Source of the DNA: Saccharothrix coeruleofusca
GTDB taxonomy: Bacteria > Actinomycetota > Actinomycetes > Mycobacteriales > Pseudonocardiaceae
Direction: 5' to 3'
DNA length: 64,000 nucleotides
NCBI RefSeq assembly: GCF_014648515.1
Contig: NZ_BMRG01000011.1
Coordinates: 44,706-108,705, forward strand
Part shown: one piece after another, positions 1 to 7,629 of the stretch
Numbering within the stretch: the stretch's first letter is position 1
How the letters are laid out: the number at the start of each line of letters is the position of its first letter
Program-made: the position numbers and the translations under genes
The notes under the pieces: model-generated
Told to the model about the DNA's origin: nothing
The model's database searches: none
The model's input: the letters and a program-made list of their open reading frames with translations, nothing else

Positions 1-1
1 C

Positions 2-256
2 GGCAAGGTCGTCGCGCTGCACTTCCCGGCCGCGCTGGCCGCCACCGTTCGGCAAGCGCTCGGCAAGGAGGTCGAGACGTGGGGGCGGCTCACCCGGAAT
101 GTCCACGACCAGGTCGAATCGATCTCGGTGGAAGGACTCGCCGTGTTCGAGACCTCCGCACCGGGGATCGCGCTGGATGACGTAATCGGCGTTCTCGGCC
201 CGGATTGGACAGAAGGCGTGGACTCGGCGGAGTGGATCGGACGACAGCGCGGCTGA
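2..256 (+). CDS. C-terminal fragment of an unrecognised protein
   Basis: An open frame enters from the left edge and ends at TGA 254-256, giving the last 84 residues of a protein. Codon third positions are mostly G/C and the residues (for example LHFPAALAATVRQALGKE, ending WIGRQRG) look like a soluble protein, so it is probably real coding sequence. No family was recognised and no motif is visible. The 175 bases after it, up to the next promoter, show no convincing gene. Confidence 0.55.
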   Translation, partial: GKVVALHFPAALAATVRQALGKEVETWGRLTRNVHDQVESISVEGLAVFETSAPGIALDDVIGVLGPDWTEGVDSAEWIGRQRG

Positions 257-417
257 GCCACCCCTGCCTCTTTCGTGCTCGCGAAGGTCGTGGGCTCCGC
301 GAGGTCCGGTGCGGCGTCGCACCAGGCGGCCACCTGGGGCCCGAACTTGGCTGTCAGTCGTGCGGTGAGGTCGTTCACGGCCGAAACCTGCGAAGTCGGG
401 CAACCGAGTTGATCAGG

Positions 418-431
418 TAGTGTGTGCACTA
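418..431 (+). promoter_or_regulatory. Operator-like inverted repeat overlapping a leaderless -10 box
   Basis: TAGTG (418-422), TGTG, CACTA (427-431) is a perfect 5-bp inverted repeat that ends one base before the ATG at 432. TAGTGT (418-423) also fits an actinobacterial -10 box with 8 nt to the ATG. The arrangement suggests that the regulator encoded downstream represses itself; this is inference. Confidence 0.45.
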
Positions 432-887
432 ATGGTTAGCCCACAAAGTATCGACGACCCGCTGTCCCTGGAGCAGCAGGTCTGCTTCGCGCTCTCGGTC
501 GCGTCCAGGAACGTGGTCGCGCTCTACCGACCGCTGCTCGAACCCATGGGGCTCACCCACCCCCAGTACCTGGTGATGCTCGCCCTGTGGCAGCACGCCC
601 CGCTGTCGGTCAAGGACCTGTCGGGCCTGCTGGCGCTGGAACCGGCCACGCTGTCGCCGCTGCTCAAGCGACTGGAGGCGGTCGGCTACCTGCGCCGTGA
701 GCGGGCGGCGGGTGACGAGCGGCAGCTCGCGGTCACGCTGACCGACGAGGGCGCGGCGCTGCGCGAGCGCGCGTTGGAGATCCCGCCCGCCGTGGTGGCG
801 CGGCTGGGGATGCCGCTGGAGGAGCTGATGGGCCTGCACGCGGCACTGACCAGGGTCATCGAAGCGACGAAGAGGAGCCGGTCATGA
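432..887 (+). CDS. OhrR-type MarR family regulator
   Basis: This 151-residue protein is a one-domain winged-helix repressor. It carries the N-terminal signature of OhrR organic-hydroperoxide sensors, with Cys18 in VCFAL followed by ALYRPLLEPMGLTHPQYLV; this is its only cysteine, as in 1-Cys OhrR proteins. The wing helix region is LEPATLSPLLKRLEAVGYLRR. The start at 432 is preferred to GTG 420 because an operator/-10 element ends immediately before it. Its stop overlaps the next start (ATGA). No ohr peroxidase gene is adjacent, so the target is unknown; the coupled gene is a small membrane protein. Family assignment is firm, peroxide sensing is inferred from the cysteine. Confidence 0.8.
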   Translation: MVSPQSIDDPLSLEQQVCFALSVASRNVVALYRPLLEPMGLTHPQYLVMLALWQHAPLSVKDLSGLLALEPATLSPLLKRLEAVGYLRRERAAGDERQLAVTLTDEGAALRERALEIPPAVVARLGMPLEELMGLHAALTRVIEATKRSRS

Positions 888-1279
888 GCACGCCCCCGCT
901 GCCGCTGCGGTTCTGGTACCTGCTCGGCGGCAGGCTGCCCGGCCGGTACCGCGAGTGGGTCTTCCAGCAGGCGACCAAGCCGAGCTGGCTGGCGTGGTTC
1001 GCGGTGCGCTCGTTCCTGCAGGTGCTGCCGCTGACCGTGGTGATCACGCTGGTCCTGGTCTGGGTGGCGGGTTCGCCGGTGCCGCTGGCCATCGCGTGCG
1101 GGTCGCTGGGGCTGATCGTCGGCGTGTACTTCTCGCTGTCCTACGCCAGCGAGAGCACCGACCACCGGATGACCAAGTACGGCTACCCGGCCAACAGCGC
1201 CAGCGAGGCGCGCAAGGCCCGCAACAGCGTGCGGGACCAGGAGCGGCGGCAGCGCTACGAGCAGACCTGGCGCAGCTGA
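884..1279 (+). CDS. Small DUF5313-like membrane protein
   Basis: This 131-residue protein has a conserved-looking N-terminus (GGRLPGRYREWV), two adjacent hydrophobic segments at about residues 45-66 and 68-88, and a basic, Arg-rich cytosolic tail rich in E and R. The pattern matches the actinobacterial DUF5313 family, whose function is unknown. It starts inside the stop of the OhrR-like gene, so the two are translationally coupled and the membrane protein is a likely target or partner of that regulator. Confidence 0.75.
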   Translation: MSTPPLPLRFWYLLGGRLPGRYREWVFQQATKPSWLAWFAVRSFLQVLPLTVVITLVLVWVAGSPVPLAIACGSLGLIVGVYFSLSYASESTDHRMTKYGYPANSASEARKARNSVRDQERRQRYEQTWRS

Positions 1280-1327
1280 GGCCTGCTCCGGGGGCGACGC
1301 GGCGCGAAGGACGCGGCGCGGTGCGTT

Positions 1328-4015
1328 CTAGGGCGCGATGCCGGGGAGGTCCTTGAGCTGGCGGCGGGAGCTGATCCCGAGCTTGCGGTAGATGTTGCGC
1401 AGGTGGGCGTCGACGGTGCGCCTGCTGAGGAACAGCCGGGAGGCGACCTCGGCGGACGTCGCACCGGTCGCGACCAGGCGGGCGACGTGCGTCTCCTGCG
1501 TGGTGAGCCGGTCGTGCGCGTGCGGGGAGCGCTCGCGCGCGCTCTCGCCGGTGGCCTGCAGCTCGACAGCGGCTCGTCCGGCGAACGCCTCCAGACCGGC
1601 CGTGGACAGCAGGTCGTGCGCGGTGCGCAGGTGCGTGCGGCAGTCCCGCCTGCGGCCCGCGCGGCGCAGCCACTCCCCGTACAGCAGGTGCGCCCTGGCG
1701 CGGTAGGGCATCAGGGGACTGCTGTCGAGGTGGTCCAGCGCCTCCCGGTAGCAGTCCTCGGCACCGGTCACCAGTGCGCGCGCGTACGCCGCGACGCCGA
1801 GGCCGGTCGGCGTTCCGCTGGCCTCGGTCCGGTCGGTGAGCTCGGCGAGCGCGGCGGCGGCGACGTCGGGGGCGCCGCCGCGGACGGCGGCTTCGACGAG
1901 TTCGGGCAGGGCAAGGCCGGCGAGCACGAGGTCGCCGTGCTCGACCGCCCGGCGGGCGGCGGCCAGCGCCGCGGGGTAGTCGGTGAGGCCGTTGCCCAGG
2001 ACCGCCTCGGCCCAGTGGACGTTGGCGATCAGGTGCCCGGCGCCCTGTCTGGTCGCCGTCGCCCTGGCGGTCTCGAACTGCTGGAGCGCGTCGTCGCGGC
2101 GGCCGCGCATCGCGGCCAGGTGCAGTCGGGGGTAGAGCATCGGGGGGCCGCCGATCGCGTCGGCGATCGCCTCCTCCTCCGCGACTGCCTCGGTCGCCCG
2201 CCCGAGGTTGCCCTGCAGCGCGTTGCAGGAGGCGACCTGGGCCAGGGCGAGCCGCAGCACGGGTGCCGAGCCGGTGTCCCGGCCGGTCTTCACCAGCCAC
2301 TCGGTGATGTCCACGTGGGTGTGCGGGTCCCACAGCTCTCCGACGAGCATGACGGCGAGCGCGGGACGCTCGGTCCACAGCGCGCGGTCGTCGTCCACCA
2401 GGACCTTGCGCAGCAGCGGCACCGCCGCGCGGTGCCCCTTCTCGGCGAGCAGCACCAGGGCGTCGAGCACGTCCGGCACCGGCGACGGCGGTGCCTGCGG
2501 GACGGCGGCCAGCACCTCGGCCAGCACGCCGCTGGCCCGCCCCACGACCAGTGCCATCTCCAGGGCGTCCAGGTAGTGCGCGCGGGCCGCGGCGGGGTCG
2601 ACGGCGGCCATCCGGGACGCGGCGCGCAGCATGAACGCCGGTCCGTTGCCGTCGTGGTGGGACATGAAGGCGAGCTTGCCGCGCAGCAGGTCGACCTCGG
2701 CCTGCCTGCGCGGGTCGGTGGTCGCCGGGATGGTGCCGAGGAGGGCGTTCGCGGCGGCGGTGGCGCCCGAGTCGAGTCGCGCCCGCACCGCCGCGAGCGC
2801 CCGGTCCACCCGCTTGGCGGGGTCGGGGGACAGCGCCGCCGCGCGCTCGGCGAACGCCGCCGCGGCCGCGATGCCGCCCCGTGACCGGGCGCGCTGGGCG
2901 GACCGCTCCAGCTCGGCGGCCACGTCCTCGTCGGGCCAGGCGGTGGCCTGCGCCCGGTGCCAGGCCCGGCGGTCCGGGTCGACGTCGGGGTCGGTGACCT
3001 CGGCCAGCGCCGCGTGCGCGCGGCGCAGCCACTCGCCCGTGGCGGCCCGGTAGACCGCGGAGCGGGCCAGCGGGTGGCAGAAGCGGACGCGGGTGCCGAA
3101 CTCGACCAGGCCGGTGGCGGCGGCCGCGGCGCCCGCCGTGGACACGTCGATGTCGAGGTGCCCGGCCGCCGACCACAGCAGCCCGGCGTCACCGGTCGGG
3201 TCGGCGCTCGCGACCGTCAGCAGCAGCCGCGCCTGGTCGGGCAGACCCGGCAGCCTCGCCTGGAAGCCGCGTTCGACGGCCGTCGGCACGGACCCCGCGC
3301 CCGGTGGCGCGAACCCGCCCGCAGCGGGCGGTTCGAGCAGGGCCAGCGGGTTGCCCCTGGCCTCCGCGAGGATCTGCTCGCGCACGTGCTCGTCGAGCGC
3401 CAGCGGAGTCCGCGCCGCCAGCAGCTGCCTGGCCTCGGCGGCGGCCAGCCCTCCGACCTCCAACCGGGGCAGCTCGTCCAGCTCGGTGGCCGCTTCCCTG
3501 GGTCGGCTCGCGAAGACCACCGCGACCGGTTCGGCCGCGATGCGCCTGGCGAGGAGGGTCAGCGCCCTGGCCGAGGCCGCGTCCAGCCAGTGCGCGTCGT
3601 CGACCAGGCACAGCAGGGGCCGGTTCCGGGCGGCGGAGGTCAGCAGGTCCAGCGCCGCCAGGCCGACCCGGAACACGTCCGGTGCGCCGTCGCGCAGCCC
3701 GAAGGCGACTTCCAGCCCCTCGCGGTGCCGGGTGGGCAGGCGGTCGAGGTGGCCGAGCACCGGCACGCACAGCTGGTGCAGGGCGGCGTAGGGGAGCTCG
3801 TTCTCGAACTCCGCCCCGGACGCGCGGACCACCCGGAACCCGGACGCCACCCGCGCGGTCAGCTCCAGCAGCGCGCTCTTGCCGATGCCCGCCTCGCCGC
3901 GCAGGACGAGCGCGCCACCGCGCCCCTCGCGGGCGGCGGCCGTCAGCTCGGTCAAGCGCAGGCTCTCCTCCCGCCTTCCGACGAGGACGCCCGGCGCCGG
4001 GACGCGGGTTCGCAT
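1328..4015 (-). CDS. LuxR family transcriptional regulator, LAL type
   Basis: This 895-residue protein is a large ATP-binding LuxR (LAL/MalT-like) regulator. The N-terminal AAA/STAND ATPase has Walker A GEAGIGKS at about residues 40-47 and Walker B LLCLVDDAHWLD at about 133-145. A long helical, TPR-like middle follows, and a C-terminal LuxR helix-turn-helix starts near LTTQETHVARLVATG with SRRTVDAHLRNIYRKLGIS as recognition region. Length is normal for the class. LAL proteins usually activate catabolic or secondary-metabolite genes. It is divergent from the cyclase-family gene at 4147, which is therefore a candidate target (inference). Confidence 0.9.
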   Translation of the reverse strand: MRTRVPAPGVLVGRREESLRLTELTAAAREGRGGALVLRGEAGIGKSALLELTARVASGFRVVRASGAEFENELPYAALHQLCVPVLGHLDRLPTRHREGLEVAFGLRDGAPDVFRVGLAALDLLTSAARNRPLLCLVDDAHWLDAASARALTLLARRIAAEPVAVVFASRPREAATELDELPRLEVGGLAAAEARQLLAARTPLALDEHVREQILAEARGNPLALLEPPAAGGFAPPGAGSVPTAVERGFQARLPGLPDQARLLLTVASADPTGDAGLLWSAAGHLDIDVSTAGAAAAATGLVEFGTRVRFCHPLARSAVYRAATGEWLRRAHAALAEVTDPDVDPDRRAWHRAQATAWPDEDVAAELERSAQRARSRGGIAAAAAFAERAAALSPDPAKRVDRALAAVRARLDSGATAAANALLGTIPATTDPRRQAEVDLLRGKLAFMSHHDGNGPAFMLRAASRMAAVDPAAARAHYLDALEMALVVGRASGVLAEVLAAVPQAPPSPVPDVLDALVLLAEKGHRAAVPLLRKVLVDDDRALWTERPALAVMLVGELWDPHTHVDITEWLVKTGRDTGSAPVLRLALAQVASCNALQGNLGRATEAVAEEEAIADAIGGPPMLYPRLHLAAMRGRRDDALQQFETARATATRQGAGHLIANVHWAEAVLGNGLTDYPAALAAARRAVEHGDLVLAGLALPELVEAAVRGGAPDVAAAALAELTDRTEASGTPTGLGVAAYARALVTGAEDCYREALDHLDSSPLMPYRARAHLLYGEWLRRAGRRRDCRTHLRTAHDLLSTAGLEAFAGRAAVELQATGESARERSPHAHDRLTTQETHVARLVATGATSAEVASRLFLSRRTVDAHLRNIYRKLGISSRRQLKDLPGIAP

Positions 4016-4146
4016 GCGCTGAATCTACGTGCCCGCGTCTACGTACCCGTTGCCGACGCGAGGCCGCCCGCCGTCGCGGGACGGTTGCGCCGCACCGCGC
4101 CGTGGCGGCGCGGCGCCCGGTGATCCGATGACGAGAAGGGCCGTGC

Positions 4147-5025
4147 ATGAGCGGGAGTGCGGAGCTGCCGTCCAACTGGGGGCGCTGGGGTGAGCGCGAC
4201 GAGCGGGGCACCCTGAACCTGATCACCCCCGAGGTGCGGGCGCGGGCGGTGGCCGAGGCGCGCAGCGGGCGGACCGTCTCGATCGCGCGCCCCGTGCCGA
4301 CGTCGCCGCTGGTCGCGGGCCCCACCGCGCCCCTGGGCGCGGACTCGATCGGGGCGATGCAGGCCGCGCTGTTCACCGGCTCCTCCCCCGTGGGCACGGC
4401 CGAGCTGATCGTGATGCTGACGCACCACCCCGAGCTGACGCACTTCGACTCGCTGGTGCACCAGGTCGTGGACGGCAAGGTGTACCCGGGGGTCGCGCTG
4501 GAGGATGCCGGTGGTCCGGGGGGCTACCGGCACGGGTCCACCGCGGTGTTCGGGCAGGGCGTGGTGACCCGCGGCGTCCTGGTCGACCTGGCCGCCGACG
4601 GCCCGCTGCCCGAGGGCCACGGGGTGACCGGCGCGGAGCTGGAGGAGGCGTGCGCGCGGGCCGGGGTCGAGGTCCGCGCCGGGGACGCGCTGGTGGTGCG
4701 CGGCGGCTGGGACTACGCGGCCTGCCTCGACCGGCGCGTGCCGGGGATGACCCTCGACGCGGTGCTCTGGATGCACCGGCACGACGTGGCGGTCTACGCG
4801 GGCGACATCGGTGACGCGCGACCGCCCGTCGAGCCCGGCGTCTTCGCCCCGCTGCACCGCGTGGGCCTGGCCCGGCTCGGCATGCCCCTGATCGACGTGG
4901 CCGACCCCACCGGGCTGGCGGCCGCCTGCGCCGAGGAGGGGCGCGCCACCTTCCTGTTCGTCGCCGCTCCCCCTCGGCTGGGCGCGGCGAGCGGCGTGCC
5001 GGTCAACCCGCTGGCCATCTTCTGA
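4147..5025 (+). CDS. Cyclase family protein (kynurenine formamidase-like fold)
   Basis: A 292-residue protein of the metal-dependent cyclase family (PF04199). The diagnostic metal-binding block reads LTHFDSLVHQVVDGKVYPG (about residues 97-115), the family variant of HxGTHxDxPxH, and GDALVVRGGWD and the late HRVGLARLGMPLID segment also fit. Members hydrolyse or cyclise amide and lactone substrates, so a specific substrate cannot be read from sequence. The N-terminal SNWGRWGERDERGTLNLITPE is typical of the large cyclase subfamily. GAGAAGGG lies 10-15 nt before the ATG. It is divergent from the LuxR regulator. Confidence 0.82.
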   Translation: MSGSAELPSNWGRWGERDERGTLNLITPEVRARAVAEARSGRTVSIARPVPTSPLVAGPTAPLGADSIGAMQAALFTGSSPVGTAELIVMLTHHPELTHFDSLVHQVVDGKVYPGVALEDAGGPGGYRHGSTAVFGQGVVTRGVLVDLAADGPLPEGHGVTGAELEEACARAGVEVRAGDALVVRGGWDYAACLDRRVPGMTLDAVLWMHRHDVAVYAGDIGDARPPVEPGVFAPLHRVGLARLGMPLIDVADPTGLAAACAEEGRATFLFVAAPPRLGAASGVPVNPLAIF

Positions 5026-5039
5026 GCCGCCGACGGCAC

Positions 5040-5052
5040 TAGGATCGGGGGC
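5040..5052 (+). promoter_or_regulatory. Leaderless promoter of the phosphatase gene
   Basis: TAGGAT (5040-5045) fits the actinobacterial -10 box and lies exactly 7 nt before the GTG at 5053, leaving no room for a ribosome binding site. Confidence 0.5.
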
Positions 5053-5655
5053 GTGACGGCTCACGTGTACCTGCTGCGGCACGGTCAGACCGAGTGGTCG
5101 GAGAGCGGCAGGCACACCGGTCGCTCCGACATCCCGCTCACCGAGGTGGGCGTGCTCCAGGCCCGGCGCGCGGGCCGGGTGCTGGCCGCGCTGCGGGGCA
5201 CCGACGAGCCGCCCGCGCTGGTGCTGAGCAGCCCCCGCCAGCGCGCCTGGCGGACCGCCGAGCTGGCGGGCCTGCGCGCGGAGCGCACCGAGGAGCTCGC
5301 CGAGTGGGACTACGGCGACTACGAGGGCCTGACCACCCCGCAGATCCGCGAGACCGTGCCGAAGTGGACGGTGTGGACGCACCCGGTGCCCGGCGGCGAG
5401 ACGCACGACCAGGTGCACCGGCGGGCCAGGGGCGTGGTCAAGGCCGCCAGGGACGCGCTGGCCGACGGTGACGTGGTGCTGGTCGGGCACGGGCACTTCA
5501 GCCGCGTGCTCATCGCCACCTGGCTGAACCTGCCGCCCAGCGAGGGGGTGCACTTCGGGCTGGACCCGGCTGGCACCACCGTGCTCGGCGAGGAGCGGGG
5601 CGATCCGCAGGTGCGCAGGCTCAACGTGCCCGCGTGGGAGGTCGACGGTGGCTGA
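5053..5655 (+). CDS. Histidine phosphatase family protein (phosphoglycerate mutase-like)
   Basis: A 200-residue histidine phosphatase. The catalytic RHG triplet is at residues 9-11 (LLRHGQTEWS), followed by the conserved Arg in LSSPRQRAWRTAELAG, the acid EWDYGDYEG, and the second catalytic histidine in LVGHGHFSRVL. The annotated acid-phosphatase/GpmB-like substrate is not predictable. GTG is chosen because it is 7 nt from a -10 box. It overlaps the acetyltransferase gene by 8 nt, so the pair is an operon. Confidence 0.88.
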   Translation: MTAHVYLLRHGQTEWSESGRHTGRSDIPLTEVGVLQARRAGRVLAALRGTDEPPALVLSSPRQRAWRTAELAGLRAERTEELAEWDYGDYEGLTTPQIRETVPKWTVWTHPVPGGETHDQVHRRARGVVKAARDALADGDVVLVGHGHFSRVLIATWLNLPPSEGVHFGLDPAGTTVLGEERGDPQVRRLNVPAWEVDGG

Positions 5656-6136
5656 CCCCCGCGTCCGCCGGGTCCGCGAGCAGGACGTGCCCGCGCTGGT
5701 CGGCTTCGCGCACGAGCTGGCCGCGCACGAGCGGTCGGCGGACCAGTGCCACCTGACCGTCGAGCAGCTGCGCGCGGCGCTGTTCGGCCCCTCCCCCGCG
5801 CTGTTCGGCCACGTGGCCGAGGTGGGCGGCGAGGTGGTCGGCATGGCGCTGTGGTTCCTCAACTTCTCCACGTGGCGCGGCGTGCACGGCATCTACCTGG
5901 AGGACCTGTACGTGCGGCCGGACCGGCGCGGCAGCGGGTTGGGCAAGGCGCTGCTGGCCGCGCTGGCGCGCGAGTGCGTCGAGCGCGGCTACGCCCGGCT
6001 GGAGTGGGCGGTGCTGGACTGGCTGGAGCCCACGATCGCGTTCTACAAGTCGATCGGCGCGGTGCCGCAGGACGAGTGGACGGTGTTCCGGCTGACCGAC
6101 CAGGCCCTGGTGGAGATGTCCCGAGTGGACGGTTGA
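5648..6136 (+). CDS. GNAT family N-acetyltransferase
   Basis: A 162-residue acetyltransferase. The acetyl-CoA binding motif A is visible as YLEDLYVRPDRRGSGLGKALLAALARE (R/QxxGxG/A core), preceded by the beta-4 strand GMALWFLNFSTWRGVHG and followed by motif B (WAVLDWLEPTIAFYKSIGA). This layout is typical of diamine/aminoglycoside-like small-molecule acetyltransferases, but the substrate is not determinable. It is translated with the phosphatase through an 8-nt overlap. Confidence 0.88.
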   Translation: MADPRVRRVREQDVPALVGFAHELAAHERSADQCHLTVEQLRAALFGPSPALFGHVAEVGGEVVGMALWFLNFSTWRGVHGIYLEDLYVRPDRRGSGLGKALLAALARECVERGYARLEWAVLDWLEPTIAFYKSIGAVPQDEWTVFRLTDQALVEMSRVDG

Positions 6137-6185
6137 TCTCGAACGGCTCACGAAACGGCCAGAAAAGCCCACGTCGCCCGTTCGG

Positions 6186-6575
6186 GTGACACAGTTCCGC
6201 GCCGTGGACCAGTACCAGACTGACGCCTCCGTCGGCGTCGTACCGATCATCATCAGCTTGGCGATCGCGGTCTTCCTGATCGCGTCGATGTGGAAGGTGT
6301 ACAGCAAGGCCGGGAGACCCGGCTGGGCGGTCATCGTCCCGATCTACAACATCTACGTGATGCTCAAGATCGCGGGCCGTCCCGGCTGGTGGCTGATCCT
6401 CTACATCATCCCGCTCGTCAACTTCGTCATCTCGCTCGTCGTCGCCGTCGACGTGGCCAAGTCCTTCGGCAAGGGCGCGGGCTTCGGCGTCGTGGGCCTG
6501 TGGCTGTTCAGCTTCATCGGCTACCCGGTGCTGGCCTTCGGCGACGCCCGGTACCGCGGCCCGGCCGCGGCCTGA
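6186..6575 (+). CDS. DUF5684 family membrane protein
   Basis: A 129-residue integral membrane protein with about four hydrophobic segments (VVPIIISLAIAVFLIASM, GWAVIVPIYNIYVMLKIA, WWLILYIIPLVNFVISLVV, FGVVGLWLFSFIGYPVLAF). The repeated GRPGW.. and the VPIYNIY motif are characteristic of DUF5684, whose function is unknown. It is convergent with the next gene, with only six bases between them. Confidence 0.8.
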   Translation: MTQFRAVDQYQTDASVGVVPIIISLAIAVFLIASMWKVYSKAGRPGWAVIVPIYNIYVMLKIAGRPGWWLILYIIPLVNFVISLVVAVDVAKSFGKGAGFGVVGLWLFSFIGYPVLAFGDARYRGPAAA

Positions 6576-6581
6576 CCCCGC

Positions 6582-7079
6582 TCACCCCACCGCTCCCGCG
6601 TGCCCCGGCACGCGGGAGACCTGCCTGATCAGGCCGATCCACCACACCAGCGTGAACGCGATGACCGTCGGGTTCTTCACGAACAGCAGCACCGCCAGGT
6701 AGGGCTGCCGGGCGGCCTCCGGCAGCAGCGCGCCGACACCGCGCTCCGCGCCGAGGTCGAAGACCAGGAACGCCGCGCACAGCAGCAGCGCCTGGGCCAC
6801 CAGGCTGCGCCAGTGCTGCGAGGCGAACGCCCCGGCCGCCGCCCAGCTCAGCCGCTCGTCCCTCGTCGCCAGCCGCCACACCGCCACGACGAGGACCGCG
6901 CGGGCCGCCATGACGAGCACCTCCGAGGCGAGCGACCAGCCGCGTGGCAGGCCCCAGTTCACCACCACCAGCCGTTGCGTCGACGCGATCAGCGACAGGC
7001 CCGCGATCAGCGGGAAGTGGCCCAGGTAGAACCGCCACGCCCAGGCGGGCACGTCCCAGGCCAACCTCAGCTCCCCCAT
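6582..7079 (-). CDS. Hypothetical integral membrane protein
   Basis: A 165-residue protein with several hydrophobic stretches (FPLIAGLSLIASTQRLVVV, VLVMAARAVLVVAVWRLA, LVAQALLLCAAFLVFDLG, VIAFTLVWWIGLIRQV). No named family was recognised. CTGAGGAGTT provides a good ribosome site 5 nt before the ATG. It is divergent from, and shares a palindrome-rich promoter with, the MarR regulator at 7148, which makes it the likely regulated transporter or permease-like partner (inference). Confidence 0.7.
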   Translation of the reverse strand: MGELRLAWDVPAWAWRFYLGHFPLIAGLSLIASTQRLVVVNWGLPRGWSLASEVLVMAARAVLVVAVWRLATRDERLSWAAAGAFASQHWRSLVAQALLLCAAFLVFDLGAERGVGALLPEAARQPYLAVLLFVKNPTVIAFTLVWWIGLIRQVSRVPGHAGAVG

Positions 7080-7080
7080 G

Positions 7081-7138
7081 CTAACTCCTCAGTCAGCGAA
7101 CATTTTAGTTCAGTGTACTGAAATATCAGGCGAGTTAG
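7081..7138. promoter_or_regulatory. Divergent operator between membrane protein and MarR regulator
   Basis: Two inverted repeats are nested in this 68-bp intergenic space. The inner one is TTCAGT-GT-ACTGAA (7109-7122); the outer arms are CTAACTC (7081-7087) and GAGTTAG (7132-7138). The right outer arm overlaps a -10 box TAGAGT (7136-7141) that lies 6 nt before the marR ATG, and the left arm overlaps the ribosome site of the divergent gene. This is a typical layout for MarR autoregulation. Confidence 0.6.
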
Positions 7139-7147
7139 AGTCGGGGC

Positions 7148-7585
7148 ATGAGCGGACGGGAGTTCGGGCGCGAGCTGAGCACCGCGGTGGTGGCCTTCCA
7201 CGAGGCCGTGGGCGCGCACCTGGGCGTCACCGCGGTCGACCAGCGGGCGCTCGCGCTGCTGGCCGCCAAGGGCCCGATGACGGCGGGCGCGCTGGCCAGG
7301 GAGATCGCCCTGACCCCCGGCGCGGTCACCGGCGTGGTGGACCGGCTGGAGCGGGCCGGGCTGGCGCGGCGCGAACCCGACCCGGCCGACCGGCGGCGGG
7401 TGGTGGTCAGCGCCGTCGAGGACGCCTTCGGGGAGGTCTTCGCGGGCCTGGCCGCCTCGATGGCCGAGGTGGTGGACCGCTACGACGAGGCCGAGCAGCG
7501 CGCCATCGCGGACTTCGTCACCAGGACGGTGGAGGTGCTGCGGCGGGAGACCCGGCGGCTGACCGGGACTGGGGACGCCGGGTAG
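7148..7585 (+). CDS. MarR family transcriptional regulator
   Basis: A 145-residue MarR-type winged-helix protein. The DNA-binding half reads VDQRALALLAAKGPMTAGALAREI, then LTPGAVTGVVDRLERAGLARREPDPADRRRVVV, which contains the recognition helix and the wing with the family DxRxxxV signature. No cysteine or obvious ligand site was noted. It probably represses itself and the divergent membrane protein through the palindromes at 7081-7138. Its stop codon TAG is the first TAG of an intergenic repeat element. Confidence 0.88.
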   Translation: MSGREFGRELSTAVVAFHEAVGAHLGVTAVDQRALALLAAKGPMTAGALAREIALTPGAVTGVVDRLERAGLARREPDPADRRRVVVSAVEDAFGEVFAGLAASMAEVVDRYDEAEQRAIADFVTRTVEVLRRETRRLTGTGDAG

Positions 7586-7629
7586 TGGTCAGCGGTCCCC
7601 CGACGGGTGGGGCGGGTGGTACTTGCTAG
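7578..7629 (+). repeat. Intergenic repeat core, copy A (plus orientation)
   Basis: Runs GGGTAGTGGTCAGCGG ... GGGTGGTACTTGC. It aligns with the copies at 18892, 22926, 35390, 39569 and 49526. This copy fills the whole gap between two convergent genes and supplies the stop of the MarR gene (TAG 7583-7585); the methyltransferase stop at 7626-7628 abuts its right end. Confidence 0.7.

Noticed and set aside
205-420. A 71-codon open frame after the first partial gene
   Set aside because: It overlaps the end of the upstream coding frame, has poor third-position bias, lacks a ribosome site, and resembles no family.
1044-3176. Very long open frames opposite or shifted to the LuxR gene
   Set aside because: They are Arg/Gly/Pro-rich by-products of high-GC codon use; the 1328-4015 frame has clear domains.
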